DNA of 64,000 nucleotides. Source: Zobellia galactanivorans. Lineage in GTDB: Bacteria > Bacteroidota > Bacteroidia > Flavobacteriales > Flavobacteriaceae. The stretch is from positions 4,522,501 to 4,586,500 of the forward strand of contig NC_015844.1 of the NCBI RefSeq assembly GCF_000973105.1, written 5' to 3'. The notes under the pieces are model-generated. The model did not search any database. It was not told where the DNA came from and saw only the letters and a list, made by a program, of their open reading frames with translations. Of this stretch, positions 45,844 to 54,440 are shown piece after piece (the stretch's first letter is position 1; every line of letters begins with the position of its first letter). The position numbers and the translations under genes were made by a program.

Positions 45844-48216
45844 TCATTCGTTTTCAATACGCACCGAAAAATTTTTGCATTCCCATTTCTTCGCTTCTTT
45901 CCAATAAAATGTGAACTCCAAGGATGTGGCCTCTTTGTGGCAGGGCTGAATGTCGGTGATAAATAGTCCGATATTAAGGTGCTTTGCCTGCGTTTGATAG
46001 GTGGTTTTCCAATGGTCGTCCGTCCAATGAAGGGTACAATCGGCCAAGGTCTCGATCCGTAATGTTTTTCCCTTGGGTAAGACACGGGTTCCGTTATCAA
46101 ATCGCCACACTTGGTAATCCGATACGGTGTTTTTGCGCAAATACCTTTCACAGGTTTGTTCGGGCATATCAAATACCTTTTTATGGTCTATAGAAATACA
46201 GAGTTTGATGTATTCGGCATGGGCCCATGTCAGGGGCATTGCCGACCCTGTATGCCTACCGCGATATAGTCCCTTTTCGGGTATATCGTCTTTGTCCCAT
46301 ATCTGTTCGGGCAGTAAGCCGTTATTGGCAAAGGCATCCATAGCGTTTAGGAGTTTCCGGGCCGATTCGATATGGCCCGCGGCGATTTCATAATGGGCCC
46401 TTTCTCCTGTCAATAGGGGCCATGCCCGACCCTTTCCCGTACCGTCATAAGGGTCGCCGTTTTCATGTTCCCCATAGCCGTCATTATTGTAACGGTACCA
46501 ACAGCTGCCATTGGGGGTGTCGACTTTTAGTTCGGCATCGATTACTTTTAGGGTATTTAAGATTCTTTGGTCATCGGGTGCACGAAGGCCGAACCTGACC
46601 AAGGCCAATGCGTCTACGCTGATCAGTTCGTTAATGGGCGTTTTGCCATGGTCAAAATGATGATTTTTTAAATTGATCGTTCTGTCCCCCAATTCGGCAG
46701 CGGGAATATCGGCAAAGGGATTGATACGGATGTAATAGCCGTCTACCCCATGTTTTTGTGCTAAGGGCGTACCGGTAACATAGGTTCGGTATTCGATAGT
46801 ATCGTTCCAAGTATCGGCTGTCTCGCGACAATAGGCGGCTAAGGTTTCTTCCCCGTTTATCTCGGCCAGTTCTGCCCCGGCCAATAAGGCGGCAATTTCT
46901 GTGGCCATGGTAAAGGGCGAAAAGCCACTTTCTTCTTCCCATCGGTCTTGGTCGGTATAAGGGCCGTTTATCAATAGGAAGGTAAGGGCCTTTTTGGCCA
47001 AGGGCCAATATCGTTTCATACGATTTTTTCCTATGGTGTTGCGCAAATAACCTTTGAGCATTTCCAAAATAGGCAAGGCAATTTGGTCCATTTGAATACC
47101 GGTCCAGTTCGGTTCCCCTTGAAGCCACATATTCTGCGGCCAACTCCCATCGGCATTTTGGGTAGACATCAGATAGTTTACAATACGCGATATGTCCGCC
47201 TTGGTTTCAAGGGCGTTGAACCCACCGGCACTTTCCACGAGGTCACGGGGCCATACAACGTGGTAACCGCTTTTGTCGGAGTCTCCCTTTGTGTTTCCCC
47301 AAGGAATGGAAAGGCTCGCTATAATGCCGCCGGGAAAGTTTTTGGCCTCGTGCATACGTAGGGTAGCGGCGCTTGTCTTAAAATTTTTGGCAGATATTTT
47401 GGGCAAGGTATTTTGCCAGGTTTGCCACTCTTGTACATATCGTCTTTTTGCCGAGTTAAAACCGTTTAGGATACTCGACCTGGCATGGTTGGCCGCCTCT
47501 AAATGGGTGCGGCCAAAACTTATGGCCAAAACAAAGTCATTTTCGCTTAGGTCTATTTCGCCGGTAAGGGCGATATTCCCACGCGAAGCACGCTCATATT
47601 GCCATTTTAACTTACCGTGTTGGTGTAAATCTGTCCATCCGTCCGAAGTACCTACAAAGCCGACGGACCGATGCAGCCATTTGGTGGAACAGGCCATGGC
47701 TACGGCTATGTCGCCATTTTTGGCAAATAGCATTTCAACCCCCTTATACTCGCCAAGCCAGCCCGAGTTGTTGCCCCCTTCATTGTTTAAATGGGGTGCG
47801 AGCAATGCGAATAATTGTAATGGGGGTTCGGGATGGTTTGCTTCGAACCTTATACGTTGCAGAATAGTATTGCGAAAAGGATCGGCAATGATTTCCTTGG
47901 TAATCTTAAATTTCCCGGAGGGATCGCTATTGACGATATGATAGGCGGGAATACCTTCTTCGATTGTTTTTGTAAAGTGTTCCGTATCTCTTTTTTCCTC
48001 AGAAAAAAATCCATGTCCATCCGTAACGATGAGTCCCATATCACGTATACAGGCAATATCTTCACGTGGGTAGTAGGCTTCGTTCAGAATACCGTGGCTA
48101 AGGGTGAAAGTTACGTCGGAAGCCGAATTTAGGGCCTTTCCGATTCCTGATTTTGTACTAGAGCTCCATCTGGCCTCAATTCCTGGAGCACCTGGTGCTT
48201 CTCCGTTTTTAGACAT
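45844..48216 (-). CDS. GH15 glucoamylase/glucodextranase-type enzyme, intracellular
   Basis: A 790-residue protein. I choose the start at 48216 (MSKNGEAPGAPGIEARW); the longer frame to 48300 would begin about 6 nt after the predicted transcription start. Layout: N-terminal glucodextranase-N-like beta domain (about 1-270), GH15 (alpha/alpha)6 barrel (about 285-680) and a short beta tail. The substrate-site VVWPRDL is near 321, the general acid lies in WEEESGF (426-432), and the general base lies near EQIWDKDD. There is no signal peptide, so it should act in the cytosol on glycogen or maltodextrin, releasing glucose for glk. Confidence 0.9.
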   Translation of the reverse strand: MSKNGEAPGAPGIEARWSSSTKSGIGKALNSASDVTFTLSHGILNEAYYPREDIACIRDMGLIVTDGHGFFSEEKRDTEHFTKTIEEGIPAYHIVNSDPSGKFKITKEIIADPFRNTILQRIRFEANHPEPPLQLFALLAPHLNNEGGNNSGWLGEYKGVEMLFAKNGDIAVAMACSTKWLHRSVGFVGTSDGWTDLHQHGKLKWQYERASRGNIALTGEIDLSENDFVLAISFGRTHLEAANHARSSILNGFNSAKRRYVQEWQTWQNTLPKISAKNFKTSAATLRMHEAKNFPGGIIASLSIPWGNTKGDSDKSGYHVVWPRDLVESAGGFNALETKADISRIVNYLMSTQNADGSWPQNMWLQGEPNWTGIQMDQIALPILEMLKGYLRNTIGKNRMKRYWPLAKKALTFLLINGPYTDQDRWEEESGFSPFTMATEIAALLAGAELAEINGEETLAAYCRETADTWNDTIEYRTYVTGTPLAQKHGVDGYYIRINPFADIPAAELGDRTINLKNHHFDHGKTPINELISVDALALVRFGLRAPDDQRILNTLKVIDAELKVDTPNGSCWYRYNNDGYGEHENGDPYDGTGKGRAWPLLTGERAHYEIAAGHIESARKLLNAMDAFANNGLLPEQIWDKDDIPEKGLYRGRHTGSAMPLTWAHAEYIKLCISIDHKKVFDMPEQTCERYLRKNTVSDYQVWRFDNGTRVLPKGKTLRIETLADCTLHWTDDHWKTTYQTQAKHLNIGLFITDIQPCHKEATSLEFTFYWKEAKKWECKNFSVRIENE

Positions 48217-48308
48217 ATTTTGATAGGATGTATTGAGGTTTTTTATTTGCTTGTGGGCCTTCCTGTCTATCACCAAACCCTGGATAAATAGGAGCCTCAA
48301 TTTTAGGC

Positions 48309-48351
48309 GAAAGTTACTTCTTGTTAGGGTGGTGGAACATGATTTGGATCA
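48309..48351 (-). promoter_or_regulatory. Island motif site 17 plus -7 box for the GH15 gene
   Basis: Plus-strand TGATTTGGATCA lies at 48340-48351. The minus-strand box TAACTTTC (48316-48309) has one mismatch to TAnnTTTG at the 35-bp register. This is the last site found; none occurs further right. The rest of the gap to 48494 shows nothing. Confidence 0.7.
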
Positions 48352-48494
48352 GTTCCTTTTGAAGCTGGCCGGAAGCAATGGTCCCGCATCGAATAAGTGG
48401 AGGCCTTGATAATTGAGAGTTAAGGAAAAGAGAGCTCGCTCCTTAGTGGTATTGGGCATTGAGGGGTGAAGTAGGGAAAGGGCCGAGGGTAGGT

Positions 48495-48986
48495 TTACTG
48501 AGGAAGCAAACGTACATAACGGATAAAGCCCCTACCTTTTATCTTCGATTTTAGGTTTTCGCTAGTAAGTTCAAATTCCACATCGTTTTTATAATACTCT
48601 TGGTCTTCAACGGCAGATTCAAAACGGATTTTGTAGCCCGCATCTATCTTGTCTAGGGGAATTCCCAATACGGTCATTTTACGCTGTCCACCCGTTACGG
48701 TTTCACCTACAATAGCATCGATGTCTGGTCTTTTTTTACCGTAAAGTTGTTTCCACCATTCCTCGAGGTCGCGGTACCATTCGTTATCGTCGCCTTGTAC
48801 ATACAGGGTTTCTACGTATTCTTCCTTGCTGTTGAGCAAGGATACTACGATATAGGCCCCTTCTCCCGTATAATTAGTCAGTTGGATCAAACATTTGTAA
48901 CCGATTCTTTCCTGGGGAAAGGTAAAGCTGGTCAATCCCACTAGGCATAGGGTAATAGAGACAAGGGGCAGATATCGTTTTTTCAT
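48495..48986 (-). CDS. Exported DUF2271-like protein
   Basis: A 163-residue protein with a signal peptide (KKRYLPLVSITLCLVGLTSF). The mature part begins GYKCLIQLTNYTGEGAYIVV, and YVQGDDNEWYRDLEEWWK matches the DUF2271 pattern as I remember it. DUF2271 proteins commonly accompany PepSY/ApbE or iron/heme genes; the function is unknown. It lies 319 bp from the DUF6607-like gene and on the same strand, with no obvious promoter. Confidence 0.7.
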   Translation of the reverse strand: MKKRYLPLVSITLCLVGLTSFTFPQERIGYKCLIQLTNYTGEGAYIVVSLLNSKEEYVETLYVQGDDNEWYRDLEEWWKQLYGKKRPDIDAIVGETVTGGQRKMTVLGIPLDKIDAGYKIRFESAVEDQEYYKNDVEFELTSENLKSKIKGRGFIRYVRLLPQ

Positions 48987-49305
48987 GTTTTTTATGTTGT
49001 AGGAATCAGATACTTATTACAATAATCAGTTGGTGTTGTATGGGTTTTCAGGGCCTAAGTGATAAGCAATGTCCATAATTTCGTTTTAGCGATTATATGC
49101 CCCCGTGTTTCAAACGATATGCTAAACAGGAAGGTGTTTGACCCAAGGAGGAGCCGCAATGAAAGGGGGTATCTTCCTTTGCGACCATGTCAGATTCTAG
49201 GGCAGAAAATTCCTTATGAGCGCAATCGAAGAACATCGTTTTCCAGATAGCTTACCAATGGAAAAATAAGGGGTATAAACCGCATACAGTCCTTTTGTTT
49301 TACAT
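48987..49305. other. Intergenic stretch with no gene found
   Basis: 319 bp between two minus-strand genes. No convincing reading frame, island motif, terminator or RNA structure was seen; a 63-codon frame on the plus strand has no supporting signals. Confidence 0.6.
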
Positions 49306-50211
49306 CTATTTTACAAATGATTCGATTACTTTTTCTATACGCTTCTTTTTTACCATCTCCTCATCAAAGAGATACTTGTAGAGCACTTTGTTGTCTACTT
49401 TTTCGGCGAGGTGTAAATCTGTTTTACGAGCAAAAACCTCGTCCCACTTCGTACGTACCATGGCCCATTTTTTAGCATTGGACTTCCACCACTCGGCGCT
49501 AGGGGCACAGCGCGAATCATCTACCTTTACATAGGTGTTATAGCCTTTTTCTTTGGCGATGATGACATCTTCTTGACCTTTTTGTCGTAAAATTTTGGTG
49601 TTGTCTTGGTCATGTACCCAACCGTAGTCGGTTATTTCCTGCCTATTGCCTCGTAAGGTCAAATTGTAATCGCCTCGGGTGGTGTATTCCCTACGGGGAA
49701 GGGGGGCGGGGGTTGTGTTTTCCCAGTAACTTTTTCCATCTACATGCACCCATGTGGCGGAGCCTTCGTACCTGGGACTATCATCTACTTGATACACTTT
49801 TTGTGTCCATTGTCCCGTTACCTCTTCTTCTGTTTTTTGTTGGTAGACCCATTCATTATCGGCATTGTACAGATAGAGGTCCCTGTTTTCAAATAACCAA
49901 TCTTGACGCCAGTGCTTAATGATCATAGGGTCGGCGGGATTTCCTACCTGTAGGATATGCTGTATGGATATTTTATCGGACTCATCGCTTACGAGCTGCG
50001 CCCACTCAAGGCCCTTGTCGATTTTGGTTTTTGAAGGCTTGTACAGGGAGTCGTTACTATAGTTGAAGGTTTCGGCAAAATTGAAGGTTACCTCGTAACA
50101 GCCACACATTTTTTTTATGGCTTCGGCATCTTGTTCTTTTTTGTCTTTTTGGGCACTTCCTTGAAAGCTTATAGCGGTACAGGCAAGGGCTAGAAAAAGG
50201 GATTTTTTCAT
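49306..50211 (-). CDS. Exported DUF6607-like protein, heme/iron locus
   Basis: A 301-residue protein; the ATG at 50211 gives MKKSLFLALACTAISFQGSA as a signal peptide (an ATG 9 nt upstream is also in frame). The mature protein is rich in Trp/Tyr and has KMCGCYEVTFNFAETF near its start and many beta-strand segments. It looks like DUF6607 proteins that flank TonB receptors and HmuY-like proteins in Flavobacteriia, an assignment from memory. It is divergent from the TonB receptor and shares the intergenic region with the Fur-like repeats. Function unknown. Confidence 0.75.
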   Translation of the reverse strand: MKKSLFLALACTAISFQGSAQKDKKEQDAEAIKKMCGCYEVTFNFAETFNYSNDSLYKPSKTKIDKGLEWAQLVSDESDKISIQHILQVGNPADPMIIKHWRQDWLFENRDLYLYNADNEWVYQQKTEEEVTGQWTQKVYQVDDSPRYEGSATWVHVDGKSYWENTTPAPLPRREYTTRGDYNLTLRGNRQEITDYGWVHDQDNTKILRQKGQEDVIIAKEKGYNTYVKVDDSRCAPSAEWWKSNAKKWAMVRTKWDEVFARKTDLHLAEKVDNKVLYKYLFDEEMVKKKRIEKVIESFVK

Positions 50212-50265
50212 GATGATCATAATTTATTTTGGTCAAATGTTTGAGCCGCAAAATTATAAAATTTA

Positions 50266-50321
50266 TTTAGACTGATTAAAAATAATACATATATTTGCTC
50301 GCTATTAAGAATCAATCTAAA
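50266..50321. promoter_or_regulatory. Divergent promoter with two Fur-like repeats and a perfect -7 box
   Basis: TTTAGACTGATTAAAA (50266-50281) and, inverted, TTAAGAATCAATCTAAA (50305-50321) share the core TTTAGAnTGATT in opposite orientation. A full TAnnTTTG box (TATATTTG) sits between them at 50290-50297. The arrangement suits repression by an iron-responsive Fur-type protein; the motif assignment is tentative. Confidence 0.5.
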
Positions 50322-50329
50322 CAATATAC

Positions 50330-52456
50330 ATGTCCCTTCGCGTATCGCTTACCGTGTTATCGACCCTTTTCTGTGTTACCATAAATGCCCAAGAACAGCG
50401 CGATTCTACAGGTACGACCGAGTTGGAAGAGGTTGTGGTAACCGGACAGTACAATAGGCAGAGTGTCGATAAATCCGTATTTCAAGTAAAGGTTGTCCCT
50501 CGTCGGGTTATCGATAATCTAGCGGCGAACAATTTGGCCGATGTACTGAACCAAACCTTGAACATCAATATTGTTCCGAATCCTTCAAGTGGAAAAAGTG
50601 GGGTTCAGTTATTTGGATTGGACTCACAGTATTTCAAGATTTTGATAGACAATGTGCCCCTGATCAATGATGAAGGTCTAGGGAATAATACCGACCTGAC
50701 ACAATTGAACTTAGATGATGTGGAACAGGTGGAAATTGTAGAGGGCTCTATGGGGGTACAATACGGATCGAATGCCGTATCGGGTATAATCAATATAATT
50801 ACGAAAAAATCTTCCGCCTATAAATGGCAGATCAACCCCTATGTTCAAGAAGAGACTATTGGTAGTGAATATGGATTTGCCAATAAGGGACGCCATATCC
50901 AATCCTTGAAAGTAGGGCATAACATTTCGAAAAAGTGGTATATGAACGGCACCTATACCCGCAACGATTTCGCCGGTCACTTCGGAGATCGAAAGGGTCA
51001 GGATTACGAACGGAACGATGGTCATAGGGGACATGAGTGGTTGCCCAAATTGCAGAACAATGCCAAAGCCCTTGTGCGTTATAATGGTGATGGGCTTAAG
51101 GCTTTTTACAGGTTCGAGTATTTCGACGAGGAAGTTGCGCTATATGACTCACTGGTGCGTACCAATCTAAATTCGGCCACTCAAACTACGAACCCTACCG
51201 CATCCGATGAAATCTTCTTATCAAAACGCTTCAACCACCACTTCAACCTCTCGGGAAACCTTATCGAGACCATAAATTATGATGCTTCATTCTCATATCA
51301 GCAACAAAAACGCGATATTGAAACCTATAATTATAGGATCAGGGCAAATGAAAAGTTTGACCAAGAGTCTTTTGAATATGAGTCCCGTAAAGGGTTTTAT
51401 TCTCGGGGAACCCTCAATAACCTGTTTCGAAATAAGTGGTCTAATTACCAGTTCGGATACGAGGTGAACGCTATTGATGGTTACTCTTCTTCGCTGGCAG
51501 GCGATTTTGAGACAGACCATATCAAACGACGATTGGAATCGTACGATATATTTGCCTCGGCCGAGTACATCGTAAGCAAAAAGTTTTCCGTACGGCCTGG
51601 GGTACGCTCCCTTTTTTCTTCAAAGTTCGACCCTCAGACTGCCCTCTCTTTAAGCTTGCGCTATTTTTTTGAGAACGGTTATCAATTGCGGGCGGTACTA
51701 GGCACTTCACCTAGGAGTCCGAATTACGATGAATTGTTCTCCTATTTCGTAGATATCAACCATGACCTTAGAGGGAATGAAGACCTGGATCCCGAGCGGG
51801 GTTACTCTGCCTTTTTACATTTAAATAAGGAGTTTTGGGCGGAAGACAGCGCATGGTCTTTAAAAAGAAAACTATCCGCTTGGTACCTTTCCGTAGATGA
51901 TCGAATAGAGTTGACGATAGTCAATACCAATCCCTTGGCTTTTCAGTATAACAATATTGACGGTTATAAAACATGGGGTCTCTCTTATGCGAATACGTTA
52001 TCTTATAATAAGCTGCAACTGAGTGGTGGCATCTCTTTCTCCGGGCAATCCAAAAGCTTGGAAAGTCAGGAAGATTTCAATGATGACTACCTCTATTCCG
52101 TACAGTTGAATGGAAACCTATCGTACCGTCTTCCGAAGTGGAATACCGTTTTTTCGGCATACTACAAGTTCACGGGGAAGCAATATCAGTTTTTACAAGA
52201 TCAGAATGAAGAGGGGGAGGTCATCTTTATCAAGGGGGAACAAGATCAATACGGTTGGCTAGATGCCACCGTAAAAAAATCCTTCTACGACAACAGACTT
52301 CAGCTAACCCTTGGCGCTCGAAACCTCATGGACATAACCCGGGTGAACACCGTTTCGGCTGGGGGAGGGACCGTCCATTCGAACGCTACAAGTAGCGTTT
52401 TGCTCGGTTACGGAAGGTCATACTTTTTAAAACTATCGTACAATCTTAATCTCTAA
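50330..52456 (+). CDS. TonB-dependent outer membrane receptor, probably heme or hemoprotein
   Basis: A 708-residue receptor. The signal peptide ends near INAQ, a TonB-box-like region (LEEVVVTGQ) precedes a plug domain (about 40-160), and an aromatic-rich barrel of 22 strands follows, ending in an aromatic/leucine strand (YFLKLSYNLNL). No carboxypeptidase-like N-terminal domain is present, unlike the SusC protein further on. Pairing with a HmuY-like lipoprotein 11 bp downstream points to heme uptake. Confidence 0.9.
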   Translation: MSLRVSLTVLSTLFCVTINAQEQRDSTGTTELEEVVVTGQYNRQSVDKSVFQVKVVPRRVIDNLAANNLADVLNQTLNINIVPNPSSGKSGVQLFGLDSQYFKILIDNVPLINDEGLGNNTDLTQLNLDDVEQVEIVEGSMGVQYGSNAVSGIINIITKKSSAYKWQINPYVQEETIGSEYGFANKGRHIQSLKVGHNISKKWYMNGTYTRNDFAGHFGDRKGQDYERNDGHRGHEWLPKLQNNAKALVRYNGDGLKAFYRFEYFDEEVALYDSLVRTNLNSATQTTNPTASDEIFLSKRFNHHFNLSGNLIETINYDASFSYQQQKRDIETYNYRIRANEKFDQESFEYESRKGFYSRGTLNNLFRNKWSNYQFGYEVNAIDGYSSSLAGDFETDHIKRRLESYDIFASAEYIVSKKFSVRPGVRSLFSSKFDPQTALSLSLRYFFENGYQLRAVLGTSPRSPNYDELFSYFVDINHDLRGNEDLDPERGYSAFLHLNKEFWAEDSAWSLKRKLSAWYLSVDDRIELTIVNTNPLAFQYNNIDGYKTWGLSYANTLSYNKLQLSGGISFSGQSKSLESQEDFNDDYLYSVQLNGNLSYRLPKWNTVFSAYYKFTGKQYQFLQDQNEEGEVIFIKGEQDQYGWLDATVKKSFYDNRLQLTLGARNLMDITRVNTVSAGGGTVHSNATSSVLLGYGRSYFLKLSYNLNL

Positions 52457-52467
52457 TTACTATACTT

Positions 52468-53892
52468 ATGAAAATTACCATCAAACCTATTTTAACCCTT
52501 TTGCTTCTTGTGTTGGTCTCGGCCTGTAGTTCTGATGACGCTACTGTTGTACAGGAAGATTTTGTTGTCGCTTTTGAAAATCCGTCAGTGAGTTTCGGGG
52601 CCTCGGAAGACGAAAAAAATATCGATCTGGTGTTTTCAACGGCGGCGCCGGAAAACGGTTCTGTAGAAATTTCGTTTACGGGTACCAATGCCACCTATGG
52701 CGATACCGAAGATTTTGTAACGGTACCGGCCGCTGTGAACGGGGTTGTTACCCTAGATATCGCAAGTGGGGCAGAGCGTGCTTCCTTTGTTTTTAAGAAG
52801 TTAAAAGATGCGGTTGAAGGCACCGAAAAATCGATAACCCTAGAGATAAGCGCTGTTCATCTTTCCGATGGCCTGTCGAATGGAACCACAAGTATGCAAG
52901 TGGCCTTCGAGGAAACTGCGGCCCTTGGAGGTCAAATGGCACCTGAGGTAGGAGGCCCCAATGAGCCGAATCAGGTCTACATTGACCTTAGTGCCCAAAA
53001 CCAAAGCAGTATAAGTCGCGAAGCCTGGGACTTGGCATTTTATAATGGGGATGCGTTTAGGGTAGCCATTAACGGCTCCCTTTACATGGCTGTGGCCGAG
53101 CTTGATGATATAGATATCGATGCCGTTACGGCGGAGCAGGTAGCCGGGCTTCAGGCCAGTGTGGCCGTTGGGACCTTTGATGCGGCCAATACGGCATATG
53201 TAGATGCGCCCAGTGGTGATATCAAGGGAACGGCCATTAAAGAAGTACCCGAAGTCGATGCGGCGAACAAAGTGTATTTGCTCAACATGGGATCAAAAAT
53301 AGGTACGGAAGAACCGGAAACCGGTGGGGTGAATACTTCAGGTGATTCCCGTGGATGGATGAAAATCAGGGTGCTGAGAAACGGTAATGACTATACCTTA
53401 CAATATGCCCGTCTTGAGGACACCACGCATAAGGAAATAAGTGTTTCCAAGGATGCGGCATTCAATTTTCAATTTGTCAGTCTTATATCCGATACGCTCG
53501 TTAGTGTTGAACCCGAAAAGGATAAATGGGATCTCAATTTTACGGTTTTTACCAATGAGATTGAAGGGTATGGGTCTTATGGCTATGCCGATTTTGTTGC
53601 TACCAATAGCAAAGGCGAGGTTTCGGCCTATAAGGTAGATGCCGAAAGTAAGTCTTACGAGGAATTTACGATATCCGACATTGATACGGAAGCCTTGGAC
53701 ACCGACCAAAGAGCTATTGGAAGCAGTTGGCGAAATGGAGGCGGACCAGGTACCCTGCCTTCCTTAAAAGAAGATGTATTCTTTATCGTAAAGGATGGCG
53801 ATGGCAATTACTATAAATTGAAATTTACGGCTTTGGTAAATGAAAGTGGTGTTAGGGGATACCCCGCTTTTGAGTACACACTTCTTCAATAG
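52468..53892 (+). CDS. HmuY-like lipoprotein
   Basis: A 474-residue surface or outer-membrane lipoprotein. The lipobox is LVSAC with lipidated C20. Residues about 25-155 form an Ig-like/Calx-beta-type repeat (ENGSVEISFTGTNATYG...). Residues about 160-474 resemble HmuY (REAWDLAFYNGDAFRVAING, WDLNFTVFT, GYPAFEYTLL). Porphyromonas HmuY binds heme and hands it to HmuR; the upstream TonB receptor would be its partner. The extra N-terminal domain makes it longer than typical HmuY. Confidence 0.85.
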   Translation: MKITIKPILTLLLLVLVSACSSDDATVVQEDFVVAFENPSVSFGASEDEKNIDLVFSTAAPENGSVEISFTGTNATYGDTEDFVTVPAAVNGVVTLDIASGAERASFVFKKLKDAVEGTEKSITLEISAVHLSDGLSNGTTSMQVAFEETAALGGQMAPEVGGPNEPNQVYIDLSAQNQSSISREAWDLAFYNGDAFRVAINGSLYMAVAELDDIDIDAVTAEQVAGLQASVAVGTFDAANTAYVDAPSGDIKGTAIKEVPEVDAANKVYLLNMGSKIGTEEPETGGVNTSGDSRGWMKIRVLRNGNDYTLQYARLEDTTHKEISVSKDAAFNFQFVSLISDTLVSVEPEKDKWDLNFTVFTNEIEGYGSYGYADFVATNSKGEVSAYKVDAESKSYEEFTISDIDTEALDTDQRAIGSSWRNGGGPGTLPSLKEDVFFIVKDGDGNYYKLKFTALVNESGVRGYPAFEYTLLQ

Positions 53893-53923
53893 CCCTTGAC
53901 CTAAAGTCTGTTTGAAAACATTG

Positions 53924-53955
53924 AAACCGGACATGGACAGGTGTCCGGTTTTTTT
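53924..53955 (+). terminator. Intrinsic terminator after the HmuY-like gene
   Basis: The stem AAACCGGACA / TGTCCGGTTT is followed by a run of T. Confidence 0.9.
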
Positions 53956-54038
53956 AACTTAAAAAAGTGTAAAACAGCTGCAAACAAAGTGACTCAAACT
54001 AAACGAAATAGTTTTTATGAATCAATAAATAGGATAAA

Positions 54039-54377
54039 ATGGAACTACTATATCAAAATGGTTATGGAGCGATGTATAAAATGAACAATAGAACAACGGG
54101 GGTACGCGAACTGCAAATGATTGTAGATACCGTAGGCGTGTTTATGTCTAGGGACGACCTAGACCACCTTTTGGGCATTGTTCGTAAATCTAACGAGCCC
54201 TGTACCTGTGCCGATTGTGGTGGGAATCATTGCAATAAGATTTGGTGCTCCAGTCCTTTGGTCGATATCTGCTTAAAAGTCGACGAAGCTATTATTGACC
54301 ATATGGAAGACCTGATCCAAGGGGCCCAGTTTATGTTGGATATGGATGCTACCTTAGAGAAATACCGATTAAAATAA
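54039..54377 (+). CDS. Small Cys-rich protein of unknown function
   Basis: A 112-residue protein with no signal peptide. Six cysteines cluster at C55, C57, C60, C65, C70 and C78, including CTCADCGGNHC, flanked by helical ends. It could bind a metal or Fe-S cluster or form disulfides; no family is recognised. It sits alone between two terminators. Confidence 0.75.
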   Translation: MELLYQNGYGAMYKMNNRTTGVRELQMIVDTVGVFMSRDDLDHLLGIVRKSNEPCTCADCGGNHCNKIWCSSPLVDICLKVDEAIIDHMEDLIQGAQFMLDMDATLEKYRLK

Positions 54378-54389
54378 AGCTTATACCAC

Positions 54390-54421
54390 AAAAAAAAGCA
54401 GTGCTTGACACTGCTTTTTTA
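54390..54421. terminator. Bidirectional terminator
   Basis: AAAAAAGCAGTG / CACTGCTTTTTT with a 5-nt loop lies between the convergent Cys-rich gene and the GH120 gene. Confidence 0.92.
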
Positions 54422-54440
54422 TTGGAAAAGGGTGAAACCA

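Noticed and set aside
49059-49250. A 63-codon plus-strand frame in the 48987-49305 gap
   Set aside because: No ribosome-binding site, no recognisable composition or domain, and it lies between minus-strand genes.
53897-53908. TGACCTAAAGTC after the HmuY-like gene, resembling the island motif
   Set aside because: The right half is GTC rather than TCA, it lies at a gene end beside a terminator and has no -7 box at the 35-bp register.
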